Both the position numbers and the translations under genes were made by a program. Shown here piece by piece: positions 62,400 through 64,000 of a DNA stretch of 64,000 nt. Numbering within the stretch: the stretch's first letter is position 1; each line of letters starts with the position of its first letter. This DNA comes from Blautia sp. Marseille-P3201T (GTDB taxonomy: Bacteria > Bacillota > Clostridia > Lachnospirales > Lachnospiraceae). The notes under the pieces are model-generated. The model worked only from the letters and a program-made list of their open reading frames with translations. It had not been told where the DNA came from and ran no database searches. The stretch lies in the NCBI RefSeq assembly GCF_900120295.1, contig NZ_LT635468.1, forward strand, positions 186,001 through 250,000, written 5' to 3'.

Positions 62400-63731
62400 C
62401 TATCTGTTTTCTTTTTTCTTCATAATCCAGAAGTAATATGGTATCAGTGGTATCAGCGCTGCAATCCATGCCGCCGGGTCTGCCATACATACTCCTGCAA
62501 AGCTGGTATTTCCTGCCACCAGAAAAACAATTCCGGCTCTGGCAACCAATTCGAATACGCCTCCCATCATAGGCACAAGTCCGTATCCCATACCCTGCAA
62601 TGCGTTTCGGTAAAGGAAAATACTTCCTAAAAACGGATATGCCCATACAACGGTTTCGAAGTAAATTCCTGCTGCTTTTAAAACATCTGTCTCAGATGCT
62701 TTCACGAAAATCAATATCAGATATTCTCCAAAGAAATGAACCAGCACCATCATAATCAAGCTGGTAACTAAAATCATTCCCTGTGTGAGATATACGCCCT
62801 TTCTCACTCTGTCCATCTTGCCTGCTCCACGGTTCTGCCCTACATAAGTAGCAATGGTAGCGCCAAAGGACACGAATACGGTACAAATGATATTCTGAAT
62901 TTTTCCTGCTGCGGAAAATCCCGCCATGCTCACTGCGCCGTATACGTTAATAGCTCCCTGCACAATAATGGTTCCGATAGCAGTAATGGAAAACTGTAAT
63001 GCCATAGGAATTCCAAGTCCAAGCAGCTTGTTGATTGTACTCATGGAGAAATGAAAATCTTCCTTTTTTAACTTCAAAACATCGAATTTTTTAAGAATAT
63101 ACAGGAAACACAAAAACGCAGATATTCCCTGTGCAATTACCGTAGCATAACCGCAGCCTTCCACACCCATGTGGAACACCACAATAAATACAATGTCAAG
63201 CACTACATTAATCACCGCAGATATAATCAAAAAATACAAGGGTGACTTACTGTCTCCCAACGCTCTTAGCACACCGGCAAGGGCATTGTAAGCACAGGTA
63301 ACTGCCAGACCGGCGTAAATAATTGCCATATAGCTGCTGATATCTCCCATAAGATGCTCCGGTGAATTCATCAGGCGCAAAATCGGCTCATTGGCAATTA
63401 AAAGCCCTCCTGTCATCACTACAACAAAGCCCACACAGATGTAGACGGACATAGCGATATAATGTCTCATTCTATCCAGCTTTCCGGCTCCAAACCATTG
63501 GGCAACCCATATAGAAAATCCACTGGTAAGCCCGTTTAACCAGCCTGTAACCAAAAAGATTAAAGAACCGGTACTTCCAATAGCTGCAAGAGCATCTACG
63601 CCCAAAAACTGTCCTGCAATAATGGAGTCCGCAATATTATAAAACTGCTGAAAAATATTTCCTAAACACATTGGAATCATAAATCTGATAATCAGCTTTA
63701 TGGGACTTCCCGATGTCATGTCATTTGTCAT
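62400..63731 (-). CDS. MATE-family multidrug/Na+ antiporter
   Basis: A ~443-residue twelve-helix MATE transporter. It begins MTNDMTSGSPIKLIIRFMIP and contains LGNIFQQFYNIADSIIAGQF, IGSTGSLIFLVTGWLNGLTS and the second-half repeat LGLGIPMALQFSITAIGTII. MATE proteins export cationic drugs with Na+ or H+; the substrate here is not evident. AGGGGAAGAAGG supports the ATG at 63731 over the one at 63755. Confidence 0.9.
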   Translation of the reverse strand: MTNDMTSGSPIKLIIRFMIPMCLGNIFQQFYNIADSIIAGQFLGVDALAAIGSTGSLIFLVTGWLNGLTSGFSIWVAQWFGAGKLDRMRHYIAMSVYICVGFVVVMTGGLLIANEPILRLMNSPEHLMGDISSYMAIIYAGLAVTCAYNALAGVLRALGDSKSPLYFLIISAVINVVLDIVFIVVFHMGVEGCGYATVIAQGISAFLCFLYILKKFDVLKLKKEDFHFSMSTINKLLGLGIPMALQFSITAIGTIIVQGAINVYGAVSMAGFSAAGKIQNIICTVFVSFGATIATYVGQNRGAGKMDRVRKGVYLTQGMILVTSLIMMVLVHFFGEYLILIFVKASETDVLKAAGIYFETVVWAYPFLGSIFLYRNALQGMGYGLVPMMGGVFELVARAGIVFLVAGNTSFAGVCMADPAAWIAALIPLIPYYFWIMKKKENR

Positions 63732-63887
63732 CCTTCTTCCCCTTTCCTTCTTCATTCTTATTTCACGATTTTTTATTTTATCACGCTTTTTTTTATAATT
63801 CCAGAGATGTTTTTCACATATTTTCCCTTTATTTACATATCCTATTGTTAAGATTGAAAAGTATTTTTATGTATCGGAGGTGTTTTT

Positions 63888-64000
63888 ATGCTTTTTTTAT
63901 TATTCCTTCTCCTTATTCTTTTTACTCTTTGTATCCTTTGCCTCCCCATGGCAAAGACAAGCTTTGACAAAGAGCTTTCAGACAAGGAGCAAGAAGCATT
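63888..64000 (+). CDS. Start of a small membrane protein, cut by window end
   Basis: A plus-strand frame begins at an ATG after CGGAGGTGTTTTT: MLFLLFLLLILFTLCILCLP, then MAKTSFDKELSDKEQEA at the window edge. The first 20 residues form a membrane helix or signal peptide. It is the only rightward chromosomal gene here, divergent from the MATE gene. The rest lies outside, so the family cannot be named. Confidence 0.6.
   Translation, partial: MLFLLFLLLILFTLCILCLPMAKTSFDKELSDKEQEA

Overview
The window comes from a low-GC Gram-positive anaerobe, most likely a gut Lachnospiraceae (Blautia/Ruminococcus type). The evidence is AGGAGG ribosome sites, Lachnospiraceae-style proteins (a 651-aa LysRS with a C-terminal tRNA-binding domain, Tn1549-like conjugation genes) and AT-rich intergenic DNA. 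Two parts are visible: an integrated mobile element from about position 1 to 43,245, and ordinary chromosome from 43,245 to the end.

The mobile element lies against the 3' end of lysS. Its left end carries a Tn916-type tyrosine integrase, small RHH and excisionase-like genes, a peptide deformylase remnant, a large unusual protein (AcrVA2-like region joined to a Vsr-like nuclease), mobC and a relaxase, and a nucleotide cassette (DUF1599-like, ThyX, dUTPase). Its right half carries a truncated VirD4, PcfB, a 1742-aa Cna_B adhesin, a sigma-like factor, a UmuC polymerase beside an ImmR/ImmA-type pair, lnu, RepA_N, ParB, ParA and two more excisionase-like genes. The type IV secretion genes expected between relaxase and VirD4 are absent. 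That space (about 8.5-25.5 kb) holds an IS1182-like insertion, two TnpV genes, a mef-msr(D) macrolide operon with its MTASMRLR leader, a broken IS66, tet(O) with its attenuator, broken mob genes, and a second mobilisable module (primase, helicase, iteron-like repeats, MobV relaxase, candidate oriT, large serine recombinase).

The strongest new signal is a 35-bp promoter-like element found five times with invariant internal spacing (CCTGTA, then the -10-like TTTCGTTATATGA). It lies upstream of the Xis-like gene, the mobC-relaxase operon, the serine recombinase, the adhesin/conjugation operon and the sigma-like gene itself. I read it as a mobile-element transfer regulon, possibly controlled by the element's own sigma-like protein.

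The chromosome (43.2-64 kb) reads almost entirely leftward: lysS, greA, dusB, a small conserved gene, birA, argF, a patatin, SPFH and NfeD genes, a SleB-type hydrolase, an rRNA methylase, pfkA, dnaE, a methyltransferase, cvfB, an acyl-ACP thioesterase, tRNA-Gln, an Rpn-family pseudogene and a MATE transporter. A tandem 129-bp palindromic repeat lies upstream of the methyltransferase gene.
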